Below are positions 8,375 to 17,312 of a stretch of 40,741 bases of DNA, one piece after another. Made by a program: the position numbers and the translations under genes. This DNA comes from an uncultured Gammaproteobacteria bacterium (GTDB taxonomy: Bacteria > Pseudomonadota > Gammaproteobacteria > Arenicellales > CAJQKF01): the NCBI GenBank assembly GCA_905478855.1, contig CAJQKF010000072.1:1-40741 (forward strand). Reading direction: 5' to 3'. The notes below the pieces were generated by a model that did not search any database, was not told the DNA's origin, and was given only the letters and a program-made list of their open reading frames with translations. Within the stretch, counting starts at the first letter, position 1. Every line of letters begins with the position of its first letter.

Positions 8375-8964
8375 TTTGCTTTCTCTTTCATTAATAACTG
8401 TTGTATATAAACTGATAACCACGGCACGATACGGGTTTCAAACCAATGATTACGTTTAAGCCATGGTCTATTGCGCGGTGAAGGGTGGGGCATAGGTAGA
8501 TAGCTAGGTAAATACTTTTCCCAATTTTCTACTGTTGCAGTTAGGGTTTTTTCGGCCGTTTTCCCCAAGTAATAGTTCTGTGCATATTGCCCGACGAGTA
8601 AAGTCAGCTGAGCATTGTTTAGCTCAGGTCGTAATCGTTCGTGCCACAATGGTGCGCATCGAGCCATTGGTGGTAAATCACCGGATTTGCCCTTACCCGG
8701 GTAGCATAGTCCCATGGGTAATATGGAAAATAGATCGTCATTATAAAACTGGGATTTATCAACCCCTAACCATTGTCTAAGCCGGTCGCCGCTGGGATCA
8801 CCCCATGGTATGCCGCTTTCATGCGCCCGCTTACCTGGAGCCTGCCCAATTATTAGAATTGGGGCACTGCCCGAAACTCTTAAAACTGGACGGCAGCCGT
8901 TAGTTAGCTGCGTTTCGCACAGAGTGCAATTCCTGGCTTGTTGAACGATGCTGTTAATCGTCAT
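8371..8964 (-). CDS. Uracil-DNA glycosylase superfamily protein, predicted 4Fe-4S
   Basis: The 197-residue protein has the superfamily motif A as GQAPGKRAHESG (40-51) and a late HPSPRN motif. This places it in the COG1573 uracil-DNA glycosylase group, which excises uracil from DNA. Four cysteines at 13, 16, 87 and 103 match the spacing of the 4Fe-4S ligands of family 4 and related enzymes, so an iron-sulfur cluster is likely. The stop overlaps the ATG of the NDUFA9-like gene by 4 nt. Activity on uracil is inferred from family membership; some COG1573 subgroups differ in activity. Confidence 0.85.
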   Translation of the reverse strand: MTINSIVQQARNCTLCETQLTNGCRPVLRVSGSAPILIIGQAPGKRAHESGIPWGDPSGDRLRQWLGVDKSQFYNDDLFSILPMGLCYPGKGKSGDLPPMARCAPLWHERLRPELNNAQLTLLVGQYAQNYYLGKTAEKTLTATVENWEKYLPSYLPMPHPSPRNRPWLKRNHWFETRIVPWLSVYIQQLLMKEKAK

Positions 8965-9087
8965 GCAGGCTGAATCCGGACAATACTCAGAAATTTTTCG
9001 ATCATAAAAAATCCAATTTTTACTGGCAAGTTGGTAATATGGGGTTTTAGACCCATATCCTATATAAATTATGGATAGAATCCACTT

Positions 9088-9414
9088 ATGCTAGGTCCTT
9101 TTGATTTTTTTCTTGTTGTTCTTTTTATTTGTTTTGTATGGTTCATAGCGGATAGTCTAAAATTACGCGAGAAGGCCAATCAGATTGCTCGAGATCACTG
9201 CAAAGTAAGGGGCATACAGTTTTTAGATGGATCTGTAGGCTTTGGCACTCTAGGTATAAATCGGGATTCTGGGAAATGGCGTCTGCGTCGCGTATATGTG
9301 TTCGATTATAGTGAGGATGTCTCATCTCGCAGACAGGCAGCGATAATTTTTATCCACGGAATATTTTACACACTGGTATTATTAGACAGCAAAGAAGACG
9401 GAACTGGTCATTAA
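9088..9414 (+). CDS. DUF3301 small membrane protein
   Basis: The 108-residue protein has an N-terminal membrane helix (about 5-23). A soluble domain follows with the DUF3301 pattern: REKANQIARDHC, then QFLDGSVGF, then a G.WRLRRVYVFDYS strand pair and a closing IIFIHGIFYTLVL segment. DUF3301 proteins are small, mostly gammaproteobacterial and uncharacterised. The gene is divergent from the glycosylase gene across a 123-bp spacer that must hold both promoters, and it lies upstream of glyQ with 139 bp between them. Confidence 0.85.
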   Translation: MLGPFDFFLVVLFICFVWFIADSLKLREKANQIARDHCKVRGIQFLDGSVGFGTLGINRDSGKWRLRRVYVFDYSEDVSSRRQAAIIFIHGIFYTLVLLDSKEDGTGH

Positions 9415-9488
9415 TCAGAAATAAATTTATTGTTAACGGTTATATGATGTCTAAGCCCAGTTTATGCAAGTCACAACGGTTTAAATTC

Positions 9489-9494
9489 TATAAT
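9489..9494 (+). promoter_or_regulatory. Possible -10 element (TATAAT) ahead of glyQ
   Basis: An exact TATAAT lies 59 nt before the glyQ GTG. No good -35 hexamer sits at 16-18 nt upstream (GCAAGT/TGCAAG at best), so this is only a candidate. Confidence 0.3.
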
Positions 9495-9553
9495 TTTTAT
9501 ACCGACATGTCTCATCCCTATAACCCCTAGATACTAACCAAGATCTTTACATT

Positions 9554-10453
9554 GTGAATTTTCAAGAATTAATTCTTACCCTTCAGCGCTATTGGGCCGA
9601 TCAGGGCTGTGTCATATTGCAACCCTATGATATTGAAGTGGGTGCCGGCACATTTCATACCGCAACATTTCTCTCTGCCATCGGTCCAGAACCTTTTCAG
9701 GCAGCCTATGTGCAACCGTCTCGCCGCCCGACTGATGGTCGTTATGGTGAAAATCCTAATCGATTGCAACACTACTATCAGTTTCAAGTGGTAATAAAAC
9801 CGTCGCCGGATAATTTGCAGGAGTTGTATCTTGGTTCTCTAGCGGCCGTTGGCATTGATTTTCTGCAGGATGATGTGCGTTTTGTTGAAGATAACTGGGA
9901 GTCGCCTACATTAGGAGCCTGGGGTTTAGGCTGGGAAATATGGTTGAACGGTATGGAAGTAAGCCAGTTTACGTATTTTCAACAGGCGGGGGGATTAGAA
10001 TGTAAGCCTGTTACCGGTGAGCTGACCTATGGACTCGAGCGAATTGCAATGTACATACAGGGCGTGGAAAGCGTCTACGATCTACAATGGACTGATGATT
10101 ATACTTATGGGGATATATTTAAGCAAAACGAGGTTGAGCAATCTACTTATAATTTTGAGCACGCTGATATTGAAAACCTATTTGGCCAGTTTGATAATTA
10201 TGAAAAAAATTGCGCTCATTTAGTCGAGCATCAATTACCACTACCGGCCTATGAGCAGGTATTGAAGGCGTCTCATTGCTTTAATTTACTCGATGCTCGT
10301 CAGGCGATCGGTGTGACAGAGCGAGCACGCTATATCGGGCGTGTACGCACAATGGCGCGATTGGTGGCTCAAGAATACTATGCAAGTCGCGAACGCTTAG
10401 GATTTCCTCGCTGTAAGACTATTGATGCTCAGAATTCGGGAGACACACAATGA
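9554..10453 (+). CDS. glyQ: Glycyl-tRNA synthetase alpha subunit
   Basis: The 299-residue protein carries the class II catalytic subunit of the alpha2beta2 glycyl-tRNA synthetase, which charges tRNA-Gly with glycine. The N-terminal run [17 protein letters not shown], the [17 protein letters not shown] segment, the YFQQAGG motif and the GLERIAMY motif 3 are all standard for GlyQ. Length matches the family. The start is a GTG at 9554. The gene overlaps glyS by 4 nt (ATGA), which fits equal production of the two subunits. Confidence 0.98.
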   Translation: MNFQELILTLQRYWADQGCVILQPYDIEVGAGTFHTATFLSAIGPEPFQAAYVQPSRRPTDGRYGENPNRLQHYYQFQVVIKPSPDNLQELYLGSLAAVGIDFLQDDVRFVEDNWESPTLGAWGLGWEIWLNGMEVSQFTYFQQAGGLECKPVTGELTYGLERIAMYIQGVESVYDLQWTDDYTYGDIFKQNEVEQSTYNFEHADIENLFGQFDNYEKNCAHLVEHQLPLPAYEQVLKASHCFNLLDARQAIGVTERARYIGRVRTMARLVAQEYYASRERLGFPRCKTIDAQNSGDTQ

Positions 10454-12573
10454 CGACTGGCGGGAAGGAAGTGAGCACTAGAAGTTTATTGGTGGAGATA
10501 GGAACCGAAGAGTTACCGCCCAAGGCATTACGCACATTAGGCACAGAGTTTGCGAGTCAAATTTCTGGTTGGTTGTGCAATAAAGGGTATGTAGGCGCAG
10601 ATAATGCTAGTTTCGAATGGTATGCGACCCCTCGGCGGCTTGCCATAGTGGTTAAGGCCGTTAATGCGGTGCAGCCAACACAGTTTGAAGAGCGACGGGG
10701 GCCGGCTGTTAAAGCTGCGTTTGATGGTGACGGTAATCCAACACGCGCCGCTGCGGGGTTTGCGACATCCTGCGGTGTTGCCGTTGAAGACTTGGATCGT
10801 ATTTCTACGGATAAAGGTGAGTGGCTTGCATTTCGTAAGGAAATTGAAGGTGGCACGCTTGCCGATAGTATTGAAAGTTGCATTCAACATGCCCTTGCGG
10901 CATTACCAATTCCCAAGTGGATGCGCTGGGGGTCGGGTAGTGCAGAATTTGTTCGGCCACTACACTGGCTTGTGATATTGCATGGTGCAAGCCTGCTTGA
11001 TGCAAATGTTTTTGGCATTCAATCGGGACACAATAGCCGGGGACACCGTTTTCATGCCCCGGCTTCTCTGCGCATAAGTAGTGCTGATAAGTATGAAGCG
11101 ATATTGTTGGAAAAAGGCTTCGTTTGGGCTAATTTTGAACAACGAAAACTGGAAATTCATTTACAAACGGAACAGGTGGCGAAAGACCTTGGTGGTACCG
11201 CAGTAATTGATGAGTCTCTACTGGAAGAAGTTACCGGATTGGTAGAACTTCCGCAGGCTATCGCTGGAAACTTTGACGAAAAGCTACTAGAGGTTCCAAC
11301 CGAGGCGCTGGTGTCGTCAATGCGTGATCATCAAAAGTACTTTCATATTGTTGATGATTCTAAACAGTTAATGCCGAATTTTATTACCATAAGTAATATT
11401 AAGAGTAGCGATGTCGACCGGGTAAGGCAGGGAAATGAACGTGTGCTGCGAGCTCGTTTAGCGGACGCAGAATATTTTTGGTTGGAGGATCATAAGCAGA
11501 AACTGGAGAGCAGAGTAGAGCGCCTTAAAGGCCTATTGTTTCATCGTAAGCTTGGATCGGTGTATGCAAAAACCTTGAGAATAATGGCTCTTTCCAGAGG
11601 TCTTGCGCGGGATAATGATATAAATGTAGACGCGTGTGTGCGTGCGGCCCAACTCTGTAAGGCGGATCTAGTATCGGCAATGGTCGGTGAGTTTCCCGAC
11701 CTGCAGGGTACGATGGGTAAATATTATGCACGGGGTGATGGTGAAACAGCGGAAGTAAGTTTAGCCATTGAAGAGCATTACTTTCCAAGGCAGGCGGGAG
11801 ATTCGTTACCCTCAGGAGATGTCGGTAGAATTGTCTCTATCGCGGATAAGGTTGATACATTAGCTGGAATATTTGTGAGTGGTGAGGAGCCAACAGGTGA
11901 TAAAGATCCTTATGCATTACGCCGATTATCTCTGGGATTAATACGTACGTTTATTGAAGGTGAACTTGATCTTGATTTAAATGTAATTTTCGAACAAGCG
12001 ATTAAGAATCTACAGAATGATGGTGTTGTTATTCCAGATGGTGCAGGCGAACGTGCGGTCGCCTTTATTACCGACAGATATGCCGCTTATTATGCGGCAT
12101 CCGGGTTTAGCTCGGACGAAGTAGCCGCTGTTGGTGCAATTCGGCCAACCCGCCCATATGACGTTGACAAAAGATTACATGCCGTAGCTGCGTTTCGATC
12201 AATGCCGGCTTCAGCCAGTCTGGCTGCCGCTAACAAACGCATAAATAATATTCTGAAGAAAGTTGACTCAGAATCCATAGGGCAAATGGATTTTGATTTA
12301 TTGAAAGAACCTGCAGAACTGGAATTAGGACAGATCTTAATGCGCTATAGTTCGCAGGTATCACCGCTGATTCGAAGAGGGGATTACGCTTCGGCTTTGG
12401 AGATCTTGTCTCGTCTTCGTGAGCCGGTGGATCAGTTCTTTGATGGTGTAATGGTTATGGATACGGATCTGGCCTTGCGTGCCAATCGAATAGCGTTACT
12501 TAATCAATTATCAGGTTTATTTATGGGTATTGCCGATATTTCTAAGCTTCAGCCTCGAGAGGCTGAAGATTGA
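10450..12573 (+). CDS. glyS: Glycyl-tRNA synthetase beta subunit
   Basis: The 707-residue protein begins with the GlyS signature [15 protein letters not shown] after a short extra leader; E. coli GlyS is about 689 residues. [17 protein letters not shown] and the HD-like segment [20 protein letters not shown] are typical. The C-terminal anticodon/DALR-like helical part is complete. The subunit binds tRNA and supports the GlyQ catalytic subunit. It overlaps glyQ upstream by 4 nt and the MazG-like gene downstream by 4 nt (TTGA). Confidence 0.98.
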   Translation: MTTGGKEVSTRSLLVEIGTEELPPKALRTLGTEFASQISGWLCNKGYVGADNASFEWYATPRRLAIVVKAVNAVQPTQFEERRGPAVKAAFDGDGNPTRAAAGFATSCGVAVEDLDRISTDKGEWLAFRKEIEGGTLADSIESCIQHALAALPIPKWMRWGSGSAEFVRPLHWLVILHGASLLDANVFGIQSGHNSRGHRFHAPASLRISSADKYEAILLEKGFVWANFEQRKLEIHLQTEQVAKDLGGTAVIDESLLEEVTGLVELPQAIAGNFDEKLLEVPTEALVSSMRDHQKYFHIVDDSKQLMPNFITISNIKSSDVDRVRQGNERVLRARLADAEYFWLEDHKQKLESRVERLKGLLFHRKLGSVYAKTLRIMALSRGLARDNDINVDACVRAAQLCKADLVSAMVGEFPDLQGTMGKYYARGDGETAEVSLAIEEHYFPRQAGDSLPSGDVGRIVSIADKVDTLAGIFVSGEEPTGDKDPYALRRLSLGLIRTFIEGELDLDLNVIFEQAIKNLQNDGVVIPDGAGERAVAFITDRYAAYYAASGFSSDEVAAVGAIRPTRPYDVDKRLHAVAAFRSMPASASLAAANKRINNILKKVDSESIGQMDFDLLKEPAELELGQILMRYSSQVSPLIRRGDYASALEILSRLREPVDQFFDGVMVMDTDLALRANRIALLNQLSGLFMGIADISKLQPREAED

Positions 12574-12899
12574 ATCCCTCTAGCTATCAGGAAATGCTCG
12601 CCCTGGTGCAGAGCTTTCATGATAAACACGATCTGCGCAGAGCCGGTGGAGAAGATCTAGCTTATCGGGTTGCGTTAATGGCCGAGGAACTGGGAGAGAT
12701 TTCTGCGTGTGTGACTAAGGGTAAGGGGAAAGATCAATTAGCTGAAGAGTGTGCCGATTTGTTGATTTTACTAATTGGCACTGCAATTGCGGCTGACTTT
12801 GATCTTGACCAGGCTTTTCAAACAAAAATGGGAAAGCTCTCTACCCGTAAAAGCAAAATAGTAAATGGTCGAATTAGAGTGTCGGAGTTTAGCGAATGA
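12570..12899 (+). CDS. MazG-like nucleotide pyrophosphohydrolase
   Basis: The 109-residue all-alpha protein has the MazG/dUTPase-like metal motif as AEELGEISA followed by EECADLLILLIG (EExxE and ExxD helices), which coordinate Mg for NTP to NMP plus PPi cleavage. It is a single-domain version and probably acts in nucleotide-pool cleaning. The TTG start at 12570 overlaps the glyS stop (TTGA) and has GAGAGG 7 nt upstream. The ATG at 12594 has its purine tract only 1 nt away, so TTG is preferred. The stop overlaps the gmhB start by 4 nt. Confidence 0.82.
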   Translation: MNPSSYQEMLALVQSFHDKHDLRRAGGEDLAYRVALMAEELGEISACVTKGKGKDQLAEECADLLILLIGTAIAADFDLDQAFQTKMGKLSTRKSKIVNGRIRVSEFSE

Positions 12900-13507
12900 A
12901 GAAGTTGATAATTCTTGATCGTGACGGTGTTATTAATCAGGATTCTGAAAATTTTATTAAATCTCCAGAAGAGTGGTTGCCAGTTCCAGGGTCTCTTGAA
13001 GCCATTGCTAGGCTAACGCGAATGGAATACAGCGTGATGGTTATTACCAATCAGTCCGGAATTGCGCGGCGACTGTTTGATATTGATACTCTGAACTTCA
13101 TTCATCAGAAGATGGTTCGCATGGTGCATGACAAGGGCGGCGCTATAGACGGCATATTTTTTTGCCCCCATGCGGCGGCGGATCTGTGCGACTGCAGAAA
13201 ACCAAAGTCTGGACTATTTAGAGACTTGGCACACAGAACAGGGCATTCATTGTGTGCTGTTCCTGCGGTTGGGGATTCCCTTCGGGATTTACAGGCCGCA
13301 GTTGAGGTAGGGGCTTTTCCTGTGCTGGTAAAAACCGGAAAAGGACGAAAGACCATGAAAATGCTGGCAACTGATCTATCATTACAGGCGGTTCCGGACA
13401 TACCCATTTACAAGGACTTGAGCGCATTTGTTGATGACCTTTTGGACGGCGGTCTCGAACATGAGCTGCTCGATTGCGAACAACGAGCGAACGAAAACGG
13501 TTTATAG
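12896..13507 (+). CDS. gmhB: D-glycero-beta-D-manno-heptose-1,7-bisphosphate 7-phosphatase
   Basis: The 203-residue HAD-IIIA hydrolase removes the 7-phosphate from heptose bisphosphate in the ADP-heptose branch of LPS inner-core synthesis. Motif I is DRDGVIN (nucleophile and acid/base Asp), motif II VITNQSGIAR, and motif IV GDSLRDLQAA. The Zn-binding loop CPHAAADLCDCRKP, with Cys-His-Cys-Cys, is characteristic of GmhB. The tail after about residue 170 is slightly longer than usual. ATGA overlap with the MazG-like gene and a GGAG site inside that gene suggest coupling. Confidence 0.93.
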   Translation: MKKLIILDRDGVINQDSENFIKSPEEWLPVPGSLEAIARLTRMEYSVMVITNQSGIARRLFDIDTLNFIHQKMVRMVHDKGGAIDGIFFCPHAAADLCDCRKPKSGLFRDLAHRTGHSLCAVPAVGDSLRDLQAAVEVGAFPVLVKTGKGRKTMKMLATDLSLQAVPDIPIYKDLSAFVDDLLDGGLEHELLDCEQRANENGL

Positions 13508-13509
13508 TT

Positions 13510-14220
13510 ATGCTTATATGGATTCGATCAGCGGTATTTTTTGTTGGTATGGCGATAAGTTCAGTAGTTTTTTGGCCAATCACTATGATTGCATGGCCAA
13601 TGAAGCCGATTTTACGCAGTCGAATTATTAGCGGTTGGGCGCACTTTGTGGTGTTCTGGCTAAGGTTATGTTGTGGACTAACTCACCGTGTTGAAGGCCT
13701 TGAAAATATACCGGATCAACCGGGTGTGATTTTATGTAATCATCAGTCGGCCTGGGAAACGATTGCATTACAGACAATCTTTCCGGCGCAAGCGTGGGTA
13801 TTAAAAAAAGAGTTATTGAAAATTCCTTTTTTTGGTTGGGGTTTGGCAGCATCCCAGCCAATTTCAATTGATCGATCAACGCGTATGAAAGCCTTGGATC
13901 AACTAATAACACAGGGCATAGATCGCATGCAGCAGGGCCGGTGGGTTGTGGTCTTTCCAGAAGGCACGCGAATGGCCCCTGGAGAAACGGGCAAGTTTAA
14001 TCCTGGCGCCGCAATGTTGGCTACAAAAGCCGCAGCAATGGTATTGCCTGTTGCCCATAATGCTGGACTGTTCTGGAAGCGTCGAGGTTTTCTTAAATAC
14101 CCTGGGGAAATCGTAGTGAAAATTGGTCAACCTATAGATACAACAGGTAAAAAGGCTCGGGAAGTTAATACCCTGGCACGAGAGTGGGTGGAATCAGTAA
14201 GTCAGAATTTCGATCAATAG
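13510..14220 (+). CDS. plsC: 1-acyl-sn-glycerol-3-phosphate acyltransferase
   Basis: The 236-residue inner-membrane enzyme acylates lysophosphatidic acid to phosphatidic acid in phospholipid synthesis. An N-terminal membrane helix (MLIWIRSAVFFVGMAISS) precedes acyltransferase motif 1, NHQSAWET, in which the usual HX4D is HX4E. The substrate-binding motif FPEGTRM follows. A longer frame from a TTG at 13474 exists, but the ATG at 13510, 2 nt after the gmhB stop, gives the expected hydrophobic N-terminus. No strong ribosome site is visible, in keeping with coupling to gmhB. Confidence 0.9.
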   Translation: MLIWIRSAVFFVGMAISSVVFWPITMIAWPMKPILRSRIISGWAHFVVFWLRLCCGLTHRVEGLENIPDQPGVILCNHQSAWETIALQTIFPAQAWVLKKELLKIPFFGWGLAASQPISIDRSTRMKALDQLITQGIDRMQQGRWVVVFPEGTRMAPGETGKFNPGAAMLATKAAAMVLPVAHNAGLFWKRRGFLKYPGEIVVKIGQPIDTTGKKAREVNTLAREWVESVSQNFDQ

Positions 14221-14276
14221 TTTCAAATGTTGCGGTAAGTTGATGAGGCGAGATTTTGTTAATCGTGGAGTGAATT

Positions 14277-14945
14277 ATGTGTGGAAGGTTTGATCGACAT
14301 AGTGAGCTGGAGGTATTTGCCGAATTAATCGAGGGGTTAGTTCTTGACGATAAAAATAGCTGCGAACCAAGTTACAACATTACTCCATCTCAGAAGGCCG
14401 TTACCGTAGCATTAAGCGCAACTGGGGAACGAAAGATGGCCCCATTAGAGTGGGGGTTGGTTCCTGGCTGGGTTTCAAAAACGGGGTTACAGCGCCCAAT
14501 CAATGCCCGATCCGAGACAATGTTCAGCAAGCCAATGTTTAAGCACGCTGCCAACAAGCGACGCTGTTTGATATTGTGTGATGGGTTTTATGAATGGGGT
14601 AAAACCGATACAGGCAAGCAGCCGTATTATTTTCGGCGTGATGATGGAAAGCCGTTTGTCATGGGAGGGCTCTGGGAAAGTAATCGTCGTCTGACTGATC
14701 AGTCTATTTATAGCTTTTGTGCCGTAACGAAACAGGCCTCGCAAGGATTAAGTGCCGTGCATCATCGGATGCCGTTAATTCTGGATTCTGATGGTATAAA
14801 TCAATGGTTAAATCCCGAAAAAAACGAAACTGAGATCGATGCGCTTGTCGGTACCGTAGACGGTGCAGGGATTGGCTATCACGCGGTTAGTTCGTTGGTT
14901 AACAGTCCTGCAAATAATTCACCTGAGTGTTTTGAGCCACTATAG
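14277..14945 (+). CDS. SRAP / HMCES-type abasic-site protein (YedK family)
   Basis: The 222-residue protein starts MCGRF, so Cys2 becomes the N-terminal nucleophile after Met removal. It also has Asn76 (INARSE), Glu106 (DGFYEW) and His162 (VHHRMP), the full active-site set of the SOS-response-associated peptidase family. Family members form a thiazolidine crosslink with abasic sites in single-stranded DNA and protect it. The start ATG has a GGAG site about 7 nt upstream. It follows plsC by 56 nt, so it could be read from the same transcript or its own promoter. Confidence 0.93.
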   Translation: MCGRFDRHSELEVFAELIEGLVLDDKNSCEPSYNITPSQKAVTVALSATGERKMAPLEWGLVPGWVSKTGLQRPINARSETMFSKPMFKHAANKRRCLILCDGFYEWGKTDTGKQPYYFRRDDGKPFVMGGLWESNRRLTDQSIYSFCAVTKQASQGLSAVHHRMPLILDSDGINQWLNPEKNETEIDALVGTVDGAGIGYHAVSSLVNSPANNSPECFEPL

Positions 14946-15022
14946 TGATAATGACTTTATCACGCTTTAGCTATTGTTATTTTCTTAGCCATCGCAATTC
15001 TCCCCACTCACTATATTGCATT

Positions 15023-15058
15023 GGCGGTTTGTCTAGCGGCAGTGAACTCCGCCTTTTT
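15023..15058 (+). terminator. Weak candidate terminator after the SRAP gene
   Basis: GGCGG at 15023-15027 can pair with CCGCC at 15049-15053, followed by TTTTT at 15054-15058. The 21-nt loop is long and the T run overlaps the stop of the convergent minus-strand gene, so support is weak. Confidence 0.3.
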
Positions 15059-17303
15059 ATTTCTTCATAAAAGCTGAGCGTATTTTCGTTAACAAACGCC
15101 ATGAGCGTGACTGACGAATAGCGTGTAAATCTCTTTCCGCGCGTTTCGCACGGGACAATCGAACTTCCAGATCATTTAACTTGTTGAGCAAGGCAGTTTC
15201 GCGATCGATAAATGCGCAACGAGCCATTTGATAATCTAGATTTGTAGCATACTCCAAGGTTACTTCAATTCTTATGTTCTGGGATGGGTTGTCCAGTGCG
15301 AGATTTGGTTCAAATATGAGTGCGGGATCATCGCCTGTAACCGCTAACCAGCCATTCGAGTCCGGACGACTAATTTGTTTGACTTGTGATTTGTTAAGAA
15401 TAAGACTTTGTCCGTCGAGTGACCACATTTCTTTTGGTTCAGAACCGGGATTTTGATTAACTAACACTCGAATGGAATCGATATGGAAGAAGCCTACGCT
15501 ATTCGGTTTATTCTGGTCGCATGGATCAAATCGAAACGATTCTAGTTTCGATGTGCTGGGGGTGAATGTGTAACTAAGAATCTGTTTGCTATCCTCAATA
15601 GCGATGGATAACCCAACACTGTTTTTGTCGGTGAATCCATTTTCGGTTTTGTTCCAATACAGTCGTGTATCAACCAATGCTTTGACAGGACTCTCTATTA
15701 ACGGAGTTGTTAAAACAGATTGTGTGTTGGCATCGCGGCCAAGGAGTACTCGATTCTGAAAGGTATCTTCGAGGATGCAAAAGTCCGTAAATTGTTGACG
15801 ATCAAAACCAAGTCCTTGAAAACAATATCGGAGAAAAGATTCAACATCTAGTATGTTCTGGTTTCGGCAAAATTGCCGAATCGCAGGGCGGTAGTGATTG
15901 GTAAATATTAAAAGTGCACGAAACAGCATAAATTCGCTGCTGTTGTTATTGTTTTCACTCCATTCCTGATCGAATATCTGATAATTCCCTGAGCTGGACA
16001 CCACAATATTATTTGGCAATAAATCAATTGGTATTTGACCATGCTGCAGGTGGTGGTTTTTTAGAAAAGCTATATATGTTTGAATAAGTGTCAGAAAACG
16101 GTGGGCATCGTTATAAATGATTAACGTACGTGCCCAGCGCGCTGACAGCAGTTGACCATAGTGAAACGGTTCGTCACTTGTGTTGTTTTTTCCAGTTTTC
16201 GCTAGCGGTTGTCGACTGACGTTCTGCTCGTTGCTGTTTTTGGTTATTACGGTGCAAAACTCGCGTTTGCGTCGAAAATCCGGTAGATGTGCAAAATCGA
16301 GATTTGTAAAAGTGCCGACTTCAGTTTGCTTGGACATGACGATTAAAAAGGAGTTTGCCATGTCACCTAATACGCCAGCGGCATTGTATGTTTGCCAGCT
16401 CAAGCTTTCCGGTATGTAAGGATCGAAAAGAAATATATAGTCATCGGAATGAATTCCTTCCAAATGACACCATGCATTTTTATCCTTCGTTATATACGAC
16501 TCACCCAATAATACCGTAGGTATTTTGTAGTCTGGGAAAGGATAGAAAAACGACTGATGTTCAAACTGACAATCTTTGCTGATCTGTCTCCATTCGTCTT
16601 GAGTGTACGTGCGTATCCCCGCTGAATCGTCATAGTTGTCAATACCAACATAGCGTAAAGAGTAATGATCTTCGTGAGCACCGTGCAGGTATTTCATGCC
16701 TGTGCGATTTTCGATTGCGACGATTACTTGGCCGCCGGGTTTCAGGCTTTTGCTAACCCGTTTTAGTAAATCAACAACTGCGCCCCTGTCGCTCGTACTC
16801 TTTGGGGAAAAGAGTCTGGCATACTCTGTTACACCTATAAGAAAAACCAGGTCGTATTCTTCATCAGGTAATTCAATAGAGTTAAAATTTGCCTGAATGA
16901 TATCGACGTTGCTAAGGTCTCGGCATCTTTGCCGGGCAAGACTTGCACGAATTCTGCTGCCCTCTATTGCTTCTACCTGTAAGGCTTGCTCTCCAAGATA
17001 ACGTGTTATAGAGCCGCATCCACAACCGAGCTCTAACGCTTTTGCTCCCGCTGGTAATTCAAATGCACGGAATAAATTGGCACGTTTACCTGAAAGGTGA
17101 TACTCGGAAGGCCAATCTTTGATTTTTAATTGAAGTTCTTCAGAATGACTACCAAGATCTTCACATTCCGAGAATACGCTAAAAAGATATTTCTCGGCTT
17201 CACTCCCGTCGGAGTACGCAAAATCTTTTTCGGCACTAGTTGGATGACTGTATACGCCATCTTCGCCGACAGCTAAGGTATTGTTTTTTATTAAGCGGGA
17301 CAA
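15057..17303 (-). CDS. Large fusion: SAM methyltransferase, kinase-like motif, beta domain, coiled coil
   Basis: The 748-residue protein has a class I methyltransferase domain (about 60-270) with motif I ALELGCGCGSITRYLGE (89-105). At 421-446 HGQIPIDLLPNNIVV...IFDQEW matches the D-x4-N plus D catalytic layout of protein-kinase/APH folds (Asp427, Asn432, Asp445). Residues about 540-690 look like a beta-sandwich (RFDP motif), and 700-735 form a coiled coil ending SRSWRLLTKIRS, a tail common in polysaccharide-assembly proteins. The architecture recalls WbdD, the O-antigen chain-terminating methyltransferase/kinase, but no glycosyltransferase cluster is nearby. The TTG start lies 9 nt after the rsmA stop, with GAGAG inside rsmA. 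The surface-polysaccharide role is inferred. Confidence 0.75.
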   Translation of the reverse strand: MSRLIKNNTLAVGEDGVYSHPTSAEKDFAYSDGSEAEKYLFSVFSECEDLGSHSEELQLKIKDWPSEYHLSGKRANLFRAFELPAGAKALELGCGCGSITRYLGEQALQVEAIEGSRIRASLARQRCRDLSNVDIIQANFNSIELPDEEYDLVFLIGVTEYARLFSPKSTSDRGAVVDLLKRVSKSLKPGGQVIVAIENRTGMKYLHGAHEDHYSLRYVGIDNYDDSAGIRTYTQDEWRQISKDCQFEHQSFFYPFPDYKIPTVLLGESYITKDKNAWCHLEGIHSDDYIFLFDPYIPESLSWQTYNAAGVLGDMANSFLIVMSKQTEVGTFTNLDFAHLPDFRRKREFCTVITKNSNEQNVSRQPLAKTGKNNTSDEPFHYGQLLSARWARTLIIYNDAHRFLTLIQTYIAFLKNHHLQHGQIPIDLLPNNIVVSSSGNYQIFDQEWSENNNNSSEFMLFRALLIFTNHYRPAIRQFCRNQNILDVESFLRYCFQGLGFDRQQFTDFCILEDTFQNRVLLGRDANTQSVLTTPLIESPVKALVDTRLYWNKTENGFTDKNSVGLSIAIEDSKQILSYTFTPSTSKLESFRFDPCDQNKPNSVGFFHIDSIRVLVNQNPGSEPKEMWSLDGQSLILNKSQVKQISRPDSNGWLAVTGDDPALIFEPNLALDNPSQNIRIEVTLEYATNLDYQMARCAFIDRETALLNKLNDLEVRLSRAKRAERDLHAIRQSRSWRLLTKIRSAFMKK

Positions 17304-17312
17304 TGTTGCTAA

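Noticed and set aside
13428..13631. 67-codon plus-strand frame across the gmhB/plsC junction
   Set aside because: It overlaps two recognised genes in a different frame and has no family features.
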